Positions 30,240 to 39,682 of a DNA stretch of 64,000 nt are shown here, piece by piece. The stretch spans positions 1-64,000 of the forward strand of contig DXCW01000220.1 in NCBI GenBank assembly GCA_019115805.1, read 5' to 3'. A program made the translations under genes and the position numbers. This stretch comes from Candidatus Sphingobacterium stercorigallinarum (GTDB lineage Bacteria > Bacteroidota > Bacteroidia > Sphingobacteriales > Sphingobacteriaceae). Under the pieces are notes generated by a model, which was not told the DNA's origin, ran no database searches, and saw only the letters and a list, made by a program, of their open reading frames with translations. Each line of letters starts with the position of its first letter. The first letter of the stretch is position 1.

Positions 30240-31733
30240 TTAGCGACTCTTCGACAAATTTGGAGCCACATCCCCGCCAAACCGGTACATATTATTTCGA
30301 TGCGGGTGAGTTTCGGGGGTGCGGATACCACGCAATGTGTTGCGGAGCGTCGATCTATTGCTCGATTTAGCCCCGTTATAGGTCCGGTAGCTCCCCTGCT
30401 GAATATGATGCAAGGCCTCAGCCAACATCGACTCATCCGGGTCCCCGAGCTGCTGCAGAAAACCGTCCTGCGCATCATTTTTTTGCCCCATGAGACCACT
30501 AAAGTAGTCTCCAAAGCCTGCACTATTTAACATTTGAAAGGAGGTTATATAGAGGTCAGCATAGCCGTTCACGACGGGATAACCAAAAAAGCCAACCGGT
30601 TTCCCAAACGTGCCCTGCCGATTCGTGGTGATCAGCTCCACATCCATATATGGCTTCAGCACATTGATCACAAGCTCACTAGCCGATGCCGAACTCTGTG
30701 TGGCAAGAAAATAGACACGAGACAAATCTAAAGCATTCGGCTTTTGGAAATGAACCGGTACAAATGGCGCACCGGATTTCGATACATCGGTAAATCCCGC
30801 TTCCTCTAAATACTGATTGACCTTATAGGTATACATTCTGTCCTGACCGTTGGCTACCGGCACGATTAAACTAGCCATTAGTTCGGCCGCATTGGTGGCC
30901 CCACCTCCATTGTAGCGCAGATCCACGACCAATTCGTCGATTTGCTGTTTTTCGAAGTCACGAAACAGCGCGAGTAAATATTCGTGATACGCATTCGGGT
31001 TTCCGTGGCTATCCCATACATTGAGAAAACTGGTATAGGCAAAATATCCCACTTTATGTCCATCCAAATCGATCACGCGAGCGTCTATAACAGGATTCAG
31101 ATAATACGCACTTCCGGTTACCGTGATGGTCTCTGTGGTTTCCGCCCCAGGCTGCTGCACGATCAATTCAAGCGTTTCTCCAGAAAAAAAAGCATAGAAA
31201 TTACGGAGTGATTGCTGCTGATCGGTCAAATAATCGAGCTGGGTGTCGCCGTTTAAGCTGAGCACCCGCATACCTCGCTTCAAACCGGCTCGCTCCGCCG
31301 GAGAGCCGCGTTGCACCAATTTAATGTACAAATCACCGTTATCGCTCCCGTCACTACTCAGATAAATGGGGATTACACCCGTTTCTTCATACACGCCTTC
31401 CTGTATTTCTTCGCTCACCTTTCCGGCTCGATCAACAAAACTAAACCGGTCTTCATTTGCGTATTTCCGTAGATCGACCAGCACTTCCTCGGCATCTTTG
31501 AATTTTCCGGTATAGGCCTGTAAATCGAGATCATCACCACGTCCTTCGGGCTGTGGCAATTGGTTGGTCCATAAGGAAAATAAGATCGAATAAAAGTACG
31601 TCGAGTCACGTAATAACGTTTCCTCATCTTGCGGGTCTTCCGACGGTGTTGGTCCGTCCGATTTTTTGCATCCCCAGATTCCCATTACTAGCATGGAAAT
31701 CAACAACAATGTAGGTAATCGGTGCATCATCAT
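30240..31733 (-). CDS. S41 family peptidase, PDZ-containing lipoprotein (tandem paralogue)
   Basis: Lipobox MGIWGCKKSD; PDZ PAERAGLKRGMRVLSLNGD; TQSSASASELVINVLKPY. Confidence 0.88.
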   Translation of the reverse strand: MMMHRLPTLLLISMLVMGIWGCKKSDGPTPSEDPQDEETLLRDSTYFYSILFSLWTNQLPQPEGRGDDLDLQAYTGKFKDAEEVLVDLRKYANEDRFSFVDRAGKVSEEIQEGVYEETGVIPIYLSSDGSDNGDLYIKLVQRGSPAERAGLKRGMRVLSLNGDTQLDYLTDQQQSLRNFYAFFSGETLELIVQQPGAETTETITVTGSAYYLNPVIDARVIDLDGHKVGYFAYTSFLNVWDSHGNPNAYHEYLLALFRDFEKQQIDELVVDLRYNGGGATNAAELMASLIVPVANGQDRMYTYKVNQYLEEAGFTDVSKSGAPFVPVHFQKPNALDLSRVYFLATQSSASASELVINVLKPYMDVELITTNRQGTFGKPVGFFGYPVVNGYADLYITSFQMLNSAGFGDYFSGLMGQKNDAQDGFLQQLGDPDESMLAEALHHIQQGSYRTYNGAKSSNRSTLRNTLRGIRTPETHPHRNNMYRFGGDVAPNLSKSR

Positions 31734-32297
31734 TTAGTTCGTCCAGGGCTTATCAACAAAAAAGATATCCTCTGGTGAAATTTGGTTCTCTTGGGCAATA
31801 TAATTAAAAGGCTCAATATTACGGAATTCCAATTCATCTAAAAAGTAAACCCGCACTTGGCGATCCAAGCCTTGCCAATCCAAATGCTTCAGTTTGTTGA
31901 GTTGTGTGACGGGGTTTCCTTTGGTCAATACCCCCAATTTTGCCTCCTGTTCTATCAGTGTGGCCAATAAGAGTTTGGCAGCGTTACTAAGGTATAGTTT
32001 GAGTGGCAAGTGCGCATTAGCCAGTAAACGCTCAAAATTTTCGGAGTAATCCGATTGAAATGTAAACGCCTGTTCGACCGTTTGGAAAACCGCATCATGC
32101 CCTTTTTCCAAATACGTTTCTTTCATGAAATCGGTCAGCGCGGCTGCAATAGCGCGCCCTTCTGTGAATTCCACAAATTGGGCGAATAAGTAATAAACTT
32201 GTAATACATAATCCTTCTGGGGAAAAAGCACCTCGTCTAGCTCGAAGAGATACATTTTTTTATCCAGAGGAATAGAAGAGATTTCGACCATTTTCAT
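31734..32297 (-). CDS. HAD-like protein with degenerate motif I
   Basis: LFELDEVLFP replaces FDLDDTL; LGVLTKG and IFFVDKPW match later HAD motifs; start codon choice uncertain. Confidence 0.65.
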   Translation of the reverse strand: MKMVEISSIPLDKKMYLFELDEVLFPQKDYVLQVYYLFAQFVEFTEGRAIAAALTDFMKETYLEKGHDAVFQTVEQAFTFQSDYSENFERLLANAHLPLKLYLSNAAKLLLATLIEQEAKLGVLTKGNPVTQLNKLKHLDWQGLDRQVRVYFLDELEFRNIEPFNYIAQENQISPEDIFFVDKPWTN

Positions 32298-32301
32298 TGA
32301 G

Positions 32302-32769
32302 TTAAACAACACATAAAGCAGATTGACCTCCAGAATCCGAGAACGTATACAGCCCCGTCAATACATTTTTTCCGGGCGAATTTCCCAGCAACACCTCCCC
32401 GTGAAGCAGCAGACAGATATCGACCTGCGCCGGAGGACGTTCGATCAAGAGCACCTCCTCCAGGTCCTCCCGATCGGGGCAACAGACCTGGATGCCATAC
32501 TCCTCGAATAGCTGTTTGGCTTCGGCCAATGATTGAATCTCGGTCCAGCCTAGTGGCAGCAAATAGTCCACCTGGTGGTCCAAGCAAAATGCCAGCAATT
32601 GATGTGCAAAACTCGCTTCGGAACCGGTTGGAATTCGTGAAAAACGATGCTCCATAAAAGAAGGTACCGGCTCACAAGTGGCGTAAATGACGTTGTAGCA
32701 CGGTTGTAGTTGGTGACCGACGCGTTGAGCCAGCGACGAAGAACCGAAGGTAATTAACACATTTCTCAT
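32302..32769 (-). CDS. hypothetical protein resembling a stand-alone pre-ATP-grasp domain
   Basis: MRNVLITFGSSSLAQRVGHQL...YVIYATCEPVPSF-like Rossmann start, VDYLLPLGWTEIQSLAEAKQLFEEYGIQVCCPDREDL; no ATP-grasp fold follows. Confidence 0.5.
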   Translation of the reverse strand: MRNVLITFGSSSLAQRVGHQLQPCYNVIYATCEPVPSFMEHRFSRIPTGSEASFAHQLLAFCLDHQVDYLLPLGWTEIQSLAEAKQLFEEYGIQVCCPDREDLEEVLLIERPPAQVDICLLLHGEVLLGNSPGKNVLTGLYTFSDSGGQSALCVV

Positions 32770-32772
32770 CGT

Positions 32773-33426
32773 TTAATAAATTTGACCGTCTCGCATTTGT
32801 ATCGTGCGATCTGAAATATGAGCAAGTTCTTCGTTGTGTGTCACAATAATGAATGTTTGTTGCATTTGATCACGAAGATCGAAAAACAGCTGATGTAAAG
32901 CCGTGGCGTTTTCCGAATCTAAATTTCCTGAGGGTTCATCAGCCAAGACCAAGCTGGGATTGTTGATGAGTGCACGAGCCACGGATACCCGCTGCTGCTC
33001 TCCACCGGACATCGCCGAGGGCTTGTGCTTTGCGCGATGGCTTACACCTAATATGTCCAATAACTCGGCGGCAGCAAGCTCTACTTCCTTCCGGGGTCGT
33101 CCGGCAATAAAGCCCGGTATACAAACGTTTTCCAAAGCTGTAAATTCTGGCAGCAAATGGTGAAATTGAAAAATAAAGCCGATTTCTTGATTTCTGAAAT
33201 CACTCAATTGCTTCTCTTTATAGGAAAAAACATCTTGCTGGGCGATCATCAACGATCCCTTATCGGGCCGATCTAAGGTACCTATAATATGAAGCAAGGT
33301 GCTTTTACCAGCACCCGAGGCTCCTACAATCGACACGATTTCTCCTTTTTGAACCGACACACTCACTCCTTTAAGGATCTCCAATTTACCGTACGATTTA
33401 AAAATATTATTTGCCTTCAAGATCAT
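32773..33426 (-). CDS. lolD: ABC transporter ATP-binding protein, LolD-like
   Basis: [23 protein letters not shown] Walker [33 protein letters not shown]. Confidence 0.85.
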   Translation of the reverse strand: MILKANNIFKSYGKLEILKGVSVSVQKGEIVSIVGASGAGKSTLLHIIGTLDRPDKGSLMIAQQDVFSYKEKQLSDFRNQEIGFIFQFHHLLPEFTALENVCIPGFIAGRPRKEVELAAAELLDILGVSHRAKHKPSAMSGGEQQRVSVARALINNPSLVLADEPSGNLDSENATALHQLFFDLRDQMQQTFIIVTHNEELAHISDRTIQMRDGQIY

Positions 33427-33644
33427 GACACGAAAATAATAAAAATAAGGAAAGAACAATTTATTTCGTGTAGCTGATGCACCTGCTCACCTGATAAAAG
33501 GACGGTATGCGCCACGAGCGACCCGGCCTGGTTTCGACAAATCAGGAACGTTTCCATCACAATCCCATCAAAGAACAATTTTATCCGGGCAATAACTTGA
33601 CCCTTACGATTAAATACGTTATTTTTACATCAAATTTTTTATCA

Positions 33645-34844
33645 ATGAACATTCACGAATATCAAGGAAAAGAAATACTTAAAAGTTTCGGAGTACGAGT
33701 ACAGGAAGGTATTGTTGCCGAAACGCCGGAGCAAGCAGTAGATGCTGCGAAGAAGTTGAAAGAAGACCTCAATTCAGACTGGGTTGTCGTTAAAGCTCAA
33801 ATTCACGCCGGTGGACGTGGTAAAGGAGGTGGTGTCAAATTGGCGAAAAACCACGACGAAGTGAGACAACGTGCAAGCGATATCATCGGCATGCAACTCG
33901 TCACTCCGCAAACCGGTCCAGAAGGAAAAAAAGTCAGCAAGGTCTTAATCGCACAAGACGTTTACTATCCTGGCGAAAGCGAAACCAAAGAATTCTACAT
34001 GTCGGTATTATTGGACCGTACAACGGGACGTAACATCATCATGTATTCTACTGAGGGTGGTATGGACATTGAAGAAGTTGCCGAAAAAACACCACACCTG
34101 ATCTTTAAAGAAGAAGTAGATCCCAAAGTTGGACTTCAGGGATTTCAAGCGCGTAAGATTGCCTTTAACTTAGGTTTGTCTGGTGCCTCGCATAAAGACA
34201 TGGTGAAATTTGTGTCGGCGCTGTACAAAGCGTATGACGCTATTGACGCATCATTATTCGAAATCAACCCGGTTTTAAAAACCTCTGATGATAAAATCCT
34301 GGCCGTTGATGCTAAAGTAGACTTGGATGAAAATGCGCTATATCGTCACAAAGACCTAGCGGAGCTTCGCGATACAGCTGAAGAAGATCCAACGGAGGTA
34401 GAAGCTGGAGAATCTAACCTAAACTATGTAAAGCTTGACGGTAACGTAGGCTGTATGGTGAACGGTGCAGGATTGGCAATGGCCACCATGGACATCATCA
34501 AGCTGGCGGGTGGAGAACCGGCTAACTTCTTAGATGTAGGTGGAACGGCAAATGCAGAAACGGTGAAAGCCGGTTTTAACATTATCCTAAAGGATCCGAA
34601 CGTTAAAGCCATTTTAATTAATATCTTCGGCGGTATCGTACGTTGTGATCGTGTTGCGCAGGGAGTCATTGACGCCTATCAGGAAATTGGAAACATTCCG
34701 GTTCCTATTATTGTACGGCTTCAAGGAACCAATGCAGCAGAAGCGAAAGAATTAATTGATCAATCTGGTCTACAAGTCTATTCAGCTATCTTATTGAAAG
34801 AAGCCGCTGAATTGGTAACAAAAGTACTTAACGAAGGCAAATAA
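33645..34844 (+). CDS. sucC: ADP-forming succinate--CoA ligase subunit beta
   Basis: MNIHEYQGKEILKSFGV, VKAQIHAGGRGKGGGVK, NIFGGIVRCDRVAQG. Confidence 0.97.
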   Translation: MNIHEYQGKEILKSFGVRVQEGIVAETPEQAVDAAKKLKEDLNSDWVVVKAQIHAGGRGKGGGVKLAKNHDEVRQRASDIIGMQLVTPQTGPEGKKVSKVLIAQDVYYPGESETKEFYMSVLLDRTTGRNIIMYSTEGGMDIEEVAEKTPHLIFKEEVDPKVGLQGFQARKIAFNLGLSGASHKDMVKFVSALYKAYDAIDASLFEINPVLKTSDDKILAVDAKVDLDENALYRHKDLAELRDTAEEDPTEVEAGESNLNYVKLDGNVGCMVNGAGLAMATMDIIKLAGGEPANFLDVGGTANAETVKAGFNIILKDPNVKAILINIFGGIVRCDRVAQGVIDAYQEIGNIPVPIIVRLQGTNAAEAKELIDQSGLQVYSAILLKEAAELVTKVLNEGK

Positions 34845-34865
34845 GTCGTCGAAGTGATACAGGAA

Positions 34866-34896
34866 AGAGGGGCCTTTTTTAGGAGCCCCTCTTTTT
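34866..34896 (+). terminator. terminator after sucC
   Basis: AGAGGGGC-N-GCCCCTCTTTTT. Confidence 0.85.
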
Positions 34897-35038
34897 CTAT
34901 TTTCGGCGGGATGTAAGAACCGACTGATGATCTTTTATAAGCAGTAGGTCATTTTTCACCCGCCCCACCCGGTGCCTGCGCCGTACATTCGATTTCCAGC
35001 TACGGAAATCCTATTTTTGATTAAACAATATCATCACT

Positions 35039-36352
35039 ATGACAGCAACAACAAAGGATATTTCACGTGAAAAATCTGCCGAATTATTTGAGCAGGCGAA
35101 AACATATTTCCCAGGCGGAGTGAACTCACCCGTTCGCGCGTTCAAATCGGTGCACGGCACGCCCCTGTTCATCGATCGCGGCGATAAAGCCCATTTGTGG
35201 GATGCCGATGGAAACGAATTCATCGATTTCTGCTGTTCCTGGGGGCCGCTAATTTTGGGGCATAATACCCCTGAAATCCGAGAAGCCGTGGCATCTCAGT
35301 TGTCCAAAGGACTCAGCTTTGGTGCACCGACGCGATTGGAGAATGAATTGGCCGACCTTATTTTAAGCCGAAATCAAAAAATCGATATGATTCGATTTGT
35401 AAGTTCAGGTACCGAAGCGGTGATGTCAGCCATTCGCCTAGCACGCGGGTATACCAAAAGAGATAAAATCGTCAAATTTGACGGTTGTTATCACGGGCAC
35501 TCGGACTCACTCTTAGTAAAAGCAGGGTCTGGACTGGTGACTTTTGGCGAAACTTCTTCTGCAGGTGTACCCCATGCCTTTGCCCAAGAAACCATTGTGA
35601 TTGCATTAAACGATCTCCCGGCTTTGGAGCGTGTTTTTACGGACTTTAAAGACGAGATTGCAGCCGTGATTATCGAAGGGATACCGGCTAATAATGGCCT
35701 TTTGATTCAGGATAAAGATTATTTACACTTTCTATCGGATATCACCAAACGCAACGGCGCACTCTTGATCATGGACGAGGTGATCACCGGCTTCCGTTTA
35801 GGCTTTGAGGGGGCCGCTGCCTATTATGATATACAACCGGATATCATTACTTACGGAAAGATTATCGGAGGCGGTATGCCTGTTGGCGCGTACGGTGCAT
35901 CAAAAGAGCTCATGCATTGCATTTCTCCCGACGGTGCGGTATACCAAGCTGGGACCCTGTCTGGAAATCCCGTCGCTATGGCTGCAGGTATCGCTGCATT
36001 GCGTCTGTTGGCTCGCCCGGGATTTTATGAGGCACTGCAGCAGAAAACCGAAGGCTTCGTCAATCAAGTTCGTCAGCTTATTCAGCAGAACGACTATCCG
36101 ATGCAAATCACGACCGTAGGTTGCATCTTCTGGATTGCCTTCGATACGAAGGGGCCGAGCCATCGTGCAGACCAAATTGATCCGGCTTCGATGACCCATT
36201 ATAAAGTATTACACCGTGAACTCTTGAATCGTGGTATTTATTTTGGACCATCGGGTTACGAAGTGGGCTTCGTCTCTGCTGCTCATACGGAAGAAGACTT
36301 ACAAAAAACAGCGGGCGCGATCGAAGAAGCCCTGAAAGTGGTATTTCCATAA
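35039..36352 (+). CDS. hemL: glutamate-1-semialdehyde 2,1-aminomutase
   Basis: FPGGVNSPVRAFKSV, FVSSGTEAVMSAIRLARG, LIMDEVITGFRLG, YGKIIGGGMPVGAYG. Confidence 0.97.
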   Translation: MTATTKDISREKSAELFEQAKTYFPGGVNSPVRAFKSVHGTPLFIDRGDKAHLWDADGNEFIDFCCSWGPLILGHNTPEIREAVASQLSKGLSFGAPTRLENELADLILSRNQKIDMIRFVSSGTEAVMSAIRLARGYTKRDKIVKFDGCYHGHSDSLLVKAGSGLVTFGETSSAGVPHAFAQETIVIALNDLPALERVFTDFKDEIAAVIIEGIPANNGLLIQDKDYLHFLSDITKRNGALLIMDEVITGFRLGFEGAAAYYDIQPDIITYGKIIGGGMPVGAYGASKELMHCISPDGAVYQAGTLSGNPVAMAAGIAALRLLARPGFYEALQQKTEGFVNQVRQLIQQNDYPMQITTVGCIFWIAFDTKGPSHRADQIDPASMTHYKVLHRELLNRGIYFGPSGYEVGFVSAAHTEEDLQKTAGAIEEALKVVFP

Positions 36353-36422
36353 ACGATTAAAACATTTAAAGACTATATTTGTTATCAGTTAATAATATAA
36401 ACACTCGACTAAACGAATCATT

Positions 36423-37235
36423 ATGAAAAATTTCAAATCTGCCATAGCGGTACTTGCTGCAACAGCATTGTTTGTTTCCTGTAACACGTCGACGACGAAC
36501 CAAGACGGGGACCCACAAGACTCTACTGCGGTTAGCGATTCCGTGGGCACGCTTGCAGTAAATCCTTTAGACCATGCGAAAGAATTCCCAGGAGCGACAT
36601 TGAAAATTGCAGAAATGACTGCGGAAAAAGTCGGATCGGACTCGGCGAAAATCACTGTGAAATATGATATCGAGAATTTTAATTTGACCGAACAAACCGA
36701 CCATTCCCATCATATGGCGAATTCCCACGAGGGGCAACACATTCACTTTATTTTAGATAACACGCCATATGTGGCTCTATACGCACCTGAACACACCTTT
36801 ACCGTGCCGGTAAATTCAGAACATTATCTGTTATCGTTCCTTTCTCGCTCGTTCCACGAGTCGATTAAGACAGAGGATGCCTCGAAGTTAATCAAGTTCA
36901 AAGTAGAATCCGATGCCACCATTTCTGAATTGCCTACACCAACGGAGCCCTCGTTATTCTATAGCCGCCCTAAAGGGGAATACAAAGGTGACGATACCAA
37001 TGTGGTGTTATTAGATTTCTTCGTGGCCAACACCACCCTAGGAGCAGATGCACACCAAGTTAAAGCCGAAATAAATGGTCAAGAGTTTATCTTGGATCAG
37101 TGGGTACCTTACGAAATCCAAAACTTACCACTTGGCGAAAACAACGTGAATCTGACCTTAGTAGATCAGGACGGGAACGCCGTTACGGGCGATAATGTAT
37201 CGATCGAAAGCACAATTAACTTATTGGAACAGTAA
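36423..37235 (+). CDS. hypothetical lipoprotein with His-rich segment
   Basis: Lipobox ALFVSCNTS; DHSHHMANSHEGQHIHF; preceded by TATATTTG at 36374-36381. Confidence 0.75.
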   Translation: MKNFKSAIAVLAATALFVSCNTSTTNQDGDPQDSTAVSDSVGTLAVNPLDHAKEFPGATLKIAEMTAEKVGSDSAKITVKYDIENFNLTEQTDHSHHMANSHEGQHIHFILDNTPYVALYAPEHTFTVPVNSEHYLLSFLSRSFHESIKTEDASKLIKFKVESDATISELPTPTEPSLFYSRPKGEYKGDDTNVVLLDFFVANTTLGADAHQVKAEINGQEFILDQWVPYEIQNLPLGENNVNLTLVDQDGNAVTGDNVSIESTINLLEQ

Positions 37236-37287
37236 AAACACCAGATCTCAACGGATGGCGTGTCCGTCTCAACAGGAGATCAACGAT

Positions 37288-37322
37288 AAAGGGCTGTATT
37301 CGATTACCGGATACAGCCCTTA
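37288..37322. terminator. bidirectional terminator between convergent genes
   Basis: GGGCTGTAT-N-ATACAGCCC. Confidence 0.65.
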
Positions 37323-37347
37323 TTTATAGGTGTTATGCAAGAATATA

Positions 37348-38376
37348 TTAAAAGGCACTTGGTTTTAGGCGCAAACCCGCCGATTCGTCAAGCCCATACA
37401 TCAAATTCATATTCTGTACCGCTTGTCCCGAAGCGCCTTTTATAAGATTGTCTGTCGCACTCAAAATCAACAAGGTGTCACCCTGCTTTTGCAGTTGAAG
37501 CAATCCTTTATTGGTATTCACGACCTGCTTTAAGTCAATATCCATATCAGACAGATGGGTGAATGGGTGTCCGGCATAATAATCACGGTACAACTCGGAC
37601 GCTTGCTCCAGACTCAGGTCTGTCTGTAGATAAACCGTTGCGAAAATCCCCCTAGGAAAATCACCGCGTTGCGGGACAAAGTTAATCCGTTTGGCTGCAC
37701 GTTGCACGAGTGTCTCAGCAGGATCGGCCGGCGGAGGTAAAAAGCCGGCTTGCAGTTGGTCTAGGGACTCTGAAACCTCTTGTAAGTGCCGATGGACAAA
37801 GGCCTGGTAGATGGATAAGTTATTGTTACGCCATGAAAAATGCGTCGTTCCTGATGGCCGTTGACCCGCTCCGGTTGAACCTGTCGTTGCGTGCACCTGC
37901 ACCTGCTCAGGCAACAAAGCCTGCTCTGCCAGTGGCAAGAGTGCTAGTTGAATGGTTGTTGCAAAACAACCGGGATTCGCGATGTAATGCGCCGACTCGA
38001 TCTTCGCCCGATTTAGTTCCGGCAGCCCGTAGATAAACTGACGCCCCTGGAAATCACTATTTTCTCGTAGCCTAAAATCCTGGGATAAATCAATGATGCG
38101 CACGTCTGGGTTGAAGGGATCAGCCGCTAGAAATTTTCTCGCATCACCATGCCCAACACACAAAAACACGACATCGATATCGGAATGAAAAGATTCCGAG
38201 AAGGTGAGCTCCGTATCTCCAAATAAGTCCTGATGTACCTGGTAAACTTTATTACCTGCATTTGACGCACTGTGCGCAAACACGATTTCAACTTGAGGGT
38301 GATGAATCAATATCCGAATCAGTTCCCCTCCGGTGTATCCGGCTGAGCCGATAATACCTACTTTAATTTTTTTCAT
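37348..38376 (-). CDS. argC: N-acetyl-gamma-glutamyl-phosphate reductase
   Basis: VGIIGSAGYTGGELIRIL; NPGCFATTIQLALLPL. Confidence 0.96.
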   Translation of the reverse strand: MKKIKVGIIGSAGYTGGELIRILIHHPQVEIVFAHSASNAGNKVYQVHQDLFGDTELTFSESFHSDIDVVFLCVGHGDARKFLAADPFNPDVRIIDLSQDFRLRENSDFQGRQFIYGLPELNRAKIESAHYIANPGCFATTIQLALLPLAEQALLPEQVQVHATTGSTGAGQRPSGTTHFSWRNNNLSIYQAFVHRHLQEVSESLDQLQAGFLPPPADPAETLVQRAAKRINFVPQRGDFPRGIFATVYLQTDLSLEQASELYRDYYAGHPFTHLSDMDIDLKQVVNTNKGLLQLQKQGDTLLILSATDNLIKGASGQAVQNMNLMYGLDESAGLRLKPSAF

Positions 38377-38437
38377 CGCAAATTCACTTCGCTCACGCCT
38401 TGGCCGCCATTCAAGCGTCGGCCTCGGGTGACTCCAA

Positions 38438-39625
38438 TTAGCCGTTCTGATTTACTTTATGCCAAATGATGGTTTGGTTGCCAAAAATTTTAGAGAAGCC
38501 CTTCACATCGTCTCCGGTGTACCCTTCATTCATCTCCCCATAACTTCCAAACTCGTTCGACATCAAGTCATGCGCCGAATCAATTCCGAGAATTACGAAA
38601 CGATGCGGATGCAATTCAATATAGACTTTCCCACTGACCGTTTGCTGAGAGCGCTGCAGAAACGCTTCAATATCGCGCATAACCGGATCATGCATTTGAC
38701 CTTCGTGCATATAATTTCCGTAAAATGCAGCCAACTGATCTTTCCAGGACAGCTGCCATTTAGTAAGTGTATGTTTCTCCAAAGTATGGTGTGCTTTGAT
38801 CAAAATCAGCGGAGCGGCCGCCTCAAATCCAACGCGTCCCTTGATCCCGATAATCGTATCACCTACGTGGATATCGCGCCCAATCCCGTACGGTTGGGCC
38901 AAAGCTTGTAAATCTTGAATAACACGAACCGGATCTTTCCTTTCTCCATTCAGCGCCACCGGCTCACCTTGCTCAAAGTCAATCGTAATTTGTTGCGGCG
39001 TTTCAGCCGTAACAGGTGTGGGCCAAGCTGACTCGGGAAGATATTGATTGGAGGTCAACGTTTCCGCTCCCCCTACCGAAGTTCCCCATAAGCCTTTATT
39101 TATTGAGTATTTCGCTTTTTCCGCTGAATAGGCGACGCCATGTTGGTTCAGATACGCAATCTCATCCTCTCTAGAAAGTTTTTGATCCCGAATTGGGGTA
39201 ATGATTTCGACGCCGGGAATCAGTGTCTGAAAAATCATATCAAACCGAACCTGATCATTACCAGCACCAGTGGAGCCGTGCGCTACACATTCCGCTCCTA
39301 TGCTTTTTGCATAATTTGCGATGGCGGTCGCTTGGCAGACCCGTTCAGCTGACACCGATAAAGGATAGGTCGCATTCTTCAACACATTCCCAAAAATCAG
39401 ATATTTGATCGTGTCCCGATAATAATCGGAGGTTTCGTCAATTGTAGTATGTGACTGAACGCCAAGCTCATAGGCACGTCGCTCAATACCCTTTAGCTCA
39501 TCTTCTGAAAAGCCTCCTGTATTGACAATGACTGAATGTACTTCTAAACCTAGGTCACGCGATAGATAGATACAACAGAACGAAGTATCCAATCCACCAC
39601 TAAATGCTAATACTACTTTTTTCAT
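38438..39625 (-). CDS. argG: argininosuccinate synthase
   Basis: VVLAFSGGLDTSFCCIYL; AHGSTGAGNDQVRFD. Confidence 0.97.
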   Translation of the reverse strand: MKKVVLAFSGGLDTSFCCIYLSRDLGLEVHSVIVNTGGFSEDELKGIERRAYELGVQSHTTIDETSDYYRDTIKYLIFGNVLKNATYPLSVSAERVCQATAIANYAKSIGAECVAHGSTGAGNDQVRFDMIFQTLIPGVEIITPIRDQKLSREDEIAYLNQHGVAYSAEKAKYSINKGLWGTSVGGAETLTSNQYLPESAWPTPVTAETPQQITIDFEQGEPVALNGERKDPVRVIQDLQALAQPYGIGRDIHVGDTIIGIKGRVGFEAAAPLILIKAHHTLEKHTLTKWQLSWKDQLAAFYGNYMHEGQMHDPVMRDIEAFLQRSQQTVSGKVYIELHPHRFVILGIDSAHDLMSNEFGSYGEMNEGYTGDDVKGFSKIFGNQTIIWHKVNQNG

Positions 39626-39682
39626 ATGCTTAATGTTGAGTTATGATGATGACAAACTAAATTGTATTTAACGGATTGACCG

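Noticed and set aside
32294-32587. 97-aa minus-strand ORF overlapping the 155-aa gene
   Set aside because: Different frame, Gly/Arg-rich shadow ORF; the 155-aa frame has domain-like composition and fits operon spacing
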